Assembly: GCF_900112245.1 (NCBI RefSeq)
Contig: NZ_FOYX01000001.1
Span: forward strand, 1,041,856-1,105,855
Direction of reading: 5' to 3'
DNA length: 64,000 nucleotides
DNA from: Maribacter stanieri
GTDB lineage: Bacteria; Bacteroidota; Bacteroidia; Flavobacteriales; Flavobacteriaceae
Shown here: one piece after another, positions 62,562-64,000 of the stretch
Layout: every line of letters begins with the position of its first letter
How positions within the stretch are numbered: position 1 is the stretch's first letter
The notes under the pieces: model-generated
What the model was told of the DNA's origin: nothing
The model's database searches: none
The model's input: the letters and a program-made list of their open reading frames with translations, nothing else
Translations under genes and position numbers: made by a program

Positions 62562-64000
62562 TTAGGCAACACCTTCTAGTTGTTCATTACTTTCAGCACT
62601 TTTGTTTCCGATGTTACTGAACTTAATTTTAATACGGTACACAATATTAAATAATACCGGAACTATAATTAAAGTCAAGAATGTTGCGACGATTAATCCG
62701 AAGATTACCGTCCAAGCCAATGGTCCCCAGAATATAACATTATCACCACCAATATAGATATGGGGATTAAATTCTGAGAATAGGGCAAAGAAATCAATGT
62801 TAAGACCTATTGCAAGAGGTATTAAACCTAATACTGTTGTAATCGCGGTCAAAATAACCGGTCTTAATCTAGCCTTACCACCAACAATCATAGAATCTGT
62901 TGCATCTTCAATGCTCAATAGATCACTATCTTCCATGCCTAGTCTTAACTTTTTACGGTCAACCAAAATTTGGGTGTAATCTAGCAGAACCACCCCGTTA
63001 TTTACCACAATACCTGCCAATGAGATAATACCCATCATTGTCATCATAATTACGAAAGACCATCCTGTAATCATCAATCCACCAAATACACCGATGAAGC
63101 TTAAGAAAATGGCAATCATTATAATTAACGGTTTTGAAATTCCACCAAATTGAAAGATTAGAATAAGCATAATCAATCCTAAACCAGAGAAGAACGCACC
63201 TACCAAGAATGCCTGTTGTTTTGCTTGTTCTTCTAATTGACCTGTGTAATCAATTTTAACTGTTGTTGGTGTCCCTTCAAAACTATCCATCTCTCTTTGA
63301 ATTTCAGCAACAATAGCACCTGCATCTGTAAAGCCAGGTTTCAATCCGGAGTAAATAGTAACTACACGTTTACCATCACGGTGCTTTATGGCACTAAATC
63401 CTGATGTATTTTTCTCCGTAGCAACAGCAGAAATAGGAATTTCCTTAATCTGACCATTCGCAGGATCTCTAAAAATGATATTCTGATTGAATAAGGCACT
63501 CTTATTATACCTTAAATCTTCATTAAATCTAATGTTGATGTCATAATCCTCACCATCTTCCTTATAAACTCCTGCTTTTTCTCCAAAAATAGAGCGTCTT
63601 AATTGGTTACCAACTTGACCAACGGCAACACCAAGCTCACCTGCTTTCTCACGATCTACAATTACTTGCATTGCTGGTTTACCTTTGTTTACATCAATTT
63701 TTAATTCTTCAATACCAGCTATATTTTTGGTATTAATAAAATTCTTAATGTCTTCTGCAGTGTTGATCAATTCATCATAGTCGTTACCCTCTAACTCAAT
63801 GTTAATAGGGAAACCTGCTGGCGGACCATTGGCATCTTTCTCTACGGATATGGCAACACCAGGATATATACCTTGTAATGCTGCTTGAACACGACCACGA
63901 ATATCTTCGGTATTTAAACCATTACGATATTTATACTCACTAAAGTTTACGGTCACCTTGCCTTTATGTGGCATTTCTGCAGAAGAACCGCCATCTGTAA
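62562..64000 (-). CDS. RND-family efflux permease, C-terminal half (5' end beyond window)
   Basis: The visible 479 codons are open to the window edge and encode the second half of an AcrB/MexB/CusA-type RND pump: periplasmic porter subdomains (about first 230 residues, with GGPPAGF-like loop NGPPAGFPINIEL and GVAVGQVGNQLR) and the last membrane bundle with GLGLIMLILIFQFGG, FIGVFGGLMITGWSF, AGIVVNNGVVLLDY (TM10 region) and RPVILTAITTVLGLIPLAIG. The asparagines in the NNGVVLLDY stretch are the usual ones. The proton-relay aspartates of TM4 lie outside the window. Partner membrane-fusion and outer-membrane genes are not visible. Confidence 0.93.
   Translation of the reverse strand, partial: TDGGSSAEMPHKGKVTVNFSEYKYRNGLNTEDIRGRVQAALQGIYPGVAISVEKDANGPPAGFPINIELEGNDYDELINTAEDIKNFINTKNIAGIEELKIDVNKGKPAMQVIVDREKAGELGVAVGQVGNQLRRSIFGEKAGVYKEDGEDYDINIRFNEDLRYNKSALFNQNIIFRDPANGQIKEIPISAVATEKNTSGFSAIKHRDGKRVVTIYSGLKPGFTDAGAIVAEIQREMDSFEGTPTTVKIDYTGQLEEQAKQQAFLVGAFFSGLGLIMLILIFQFGGISKPLIIMIAIFLSFIGVFGGLMITGWSFVIMMTMMGIISLAGIVVNNGVVLLDYTQILVDRKKLRLGMEDSDLLSIEDATDSMIVGGKARLRPVILTAITTVLGLIPLAIGLNIDFFALFSEFNPHIYIGGDNVIFWGPLAWTVIFGLIVATFLTLIIVPVLFNIVYRIKIKFSNIGNKSAESNEQLEGVA

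Noticed and set aside
1..64000. Defence island, prophage, insertion sequence, CRISPR or tRNA gene
   Set aside because: I saw no transposase, integrase, Cas, restriction or abortive-infection gene, no direct repeat array, and no tRNA-like cloverleaf. This was by eye; a tRNAscan and CRISPR search would settle it.

Overview
The window is AT-rich, densely coded DNA from a member of the Bacteroidetes, most likely a marine Flavobacteriaceae of the Maribacter/Zobellia type. This rests on gene content and signals: AraC-free two-component propeller sensors, LytS/LytTR pairs, DUF3078 and DUF3109 proteins, PA0069-type radical SAM, BrxA/B bacilliredoxin, flavobacterial-type Dxs, absence of clear Shine-Dalgarno sequences, and TAnnTTTG-type promoter -7 boxes. 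The genus is an inference. I saw no rRNA, tRNA, CRISPR array, prophage or insertion sequence. Two genes are cut by the window edges: a secreted alpha/beta hydrolase at the left and an RND efflux permease at the right.

Layout. 1-8.5 kb: secreted hydrolase, two giant paralogous secreted Asp-box beta-propellers, and hemJ. 8.5-17.9 kb: an orphan propeller-type histidine kinase, a transglutaminase-like protease, and a three-gene unit (membrane histidine kinase, enoyl-CoA hydratase, secreted unknown) followed by a radical SAM gene. 18-30.9 kb: a hyaluronan-synthase-like glycosyltransferase, an HD hydrolase/PlsC pair, bacilliredoxin, a run of housekeeping or membrane genes (DjlA-like, HupE/UreJ-like, dCMP deaminase, C-terminal protease, MarC, DUF3109), then a TPR-LytS kinase with its LytTR regulator and two unknown small secreted proteins. 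30.9-32.0 kb is a gene-poor stretch with hairpins and one possible 29-residue membrane peptide.

32.0-44.6 kb is the most distinctive region: a catabolic island with two GMC FAD-dehydrogenases carrying a Cys cluster, one gluconate-2-dehydrogenase-subunit-3-like partner, three xylose-isomerase-like TIM barrels, a Gfo/Idh/MocA oxidoreductase, two DUF1080 (3-keto-disaccharide hydrolase family) lipoproteins and a nucleoside-permease-like MFS transporter. Read together they suggest oxidation of a glycoside at C3 in the periplasm, cleavage of the 3-keto-glycoside, import, and cytoplasmic epimerisation or reduction.

44.7-64 kb: yicC-gmk-nadD, two secreted or membrane unknowns, a phosphate uptake block (PiT-PhoU fusion and OprP-like porin), dgt, the dxs/DUF3078 pair divergent from tadA, a cold-shock protein, a ClC-family protein that lacks both glutamates used for proton coupling, aspS, a MORN-repeat protein and the C-terminal half of an RND pump. 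Strong hairpin terminators punctuate most units. Several of the hairpins sit unusually close to, or over, start codons.
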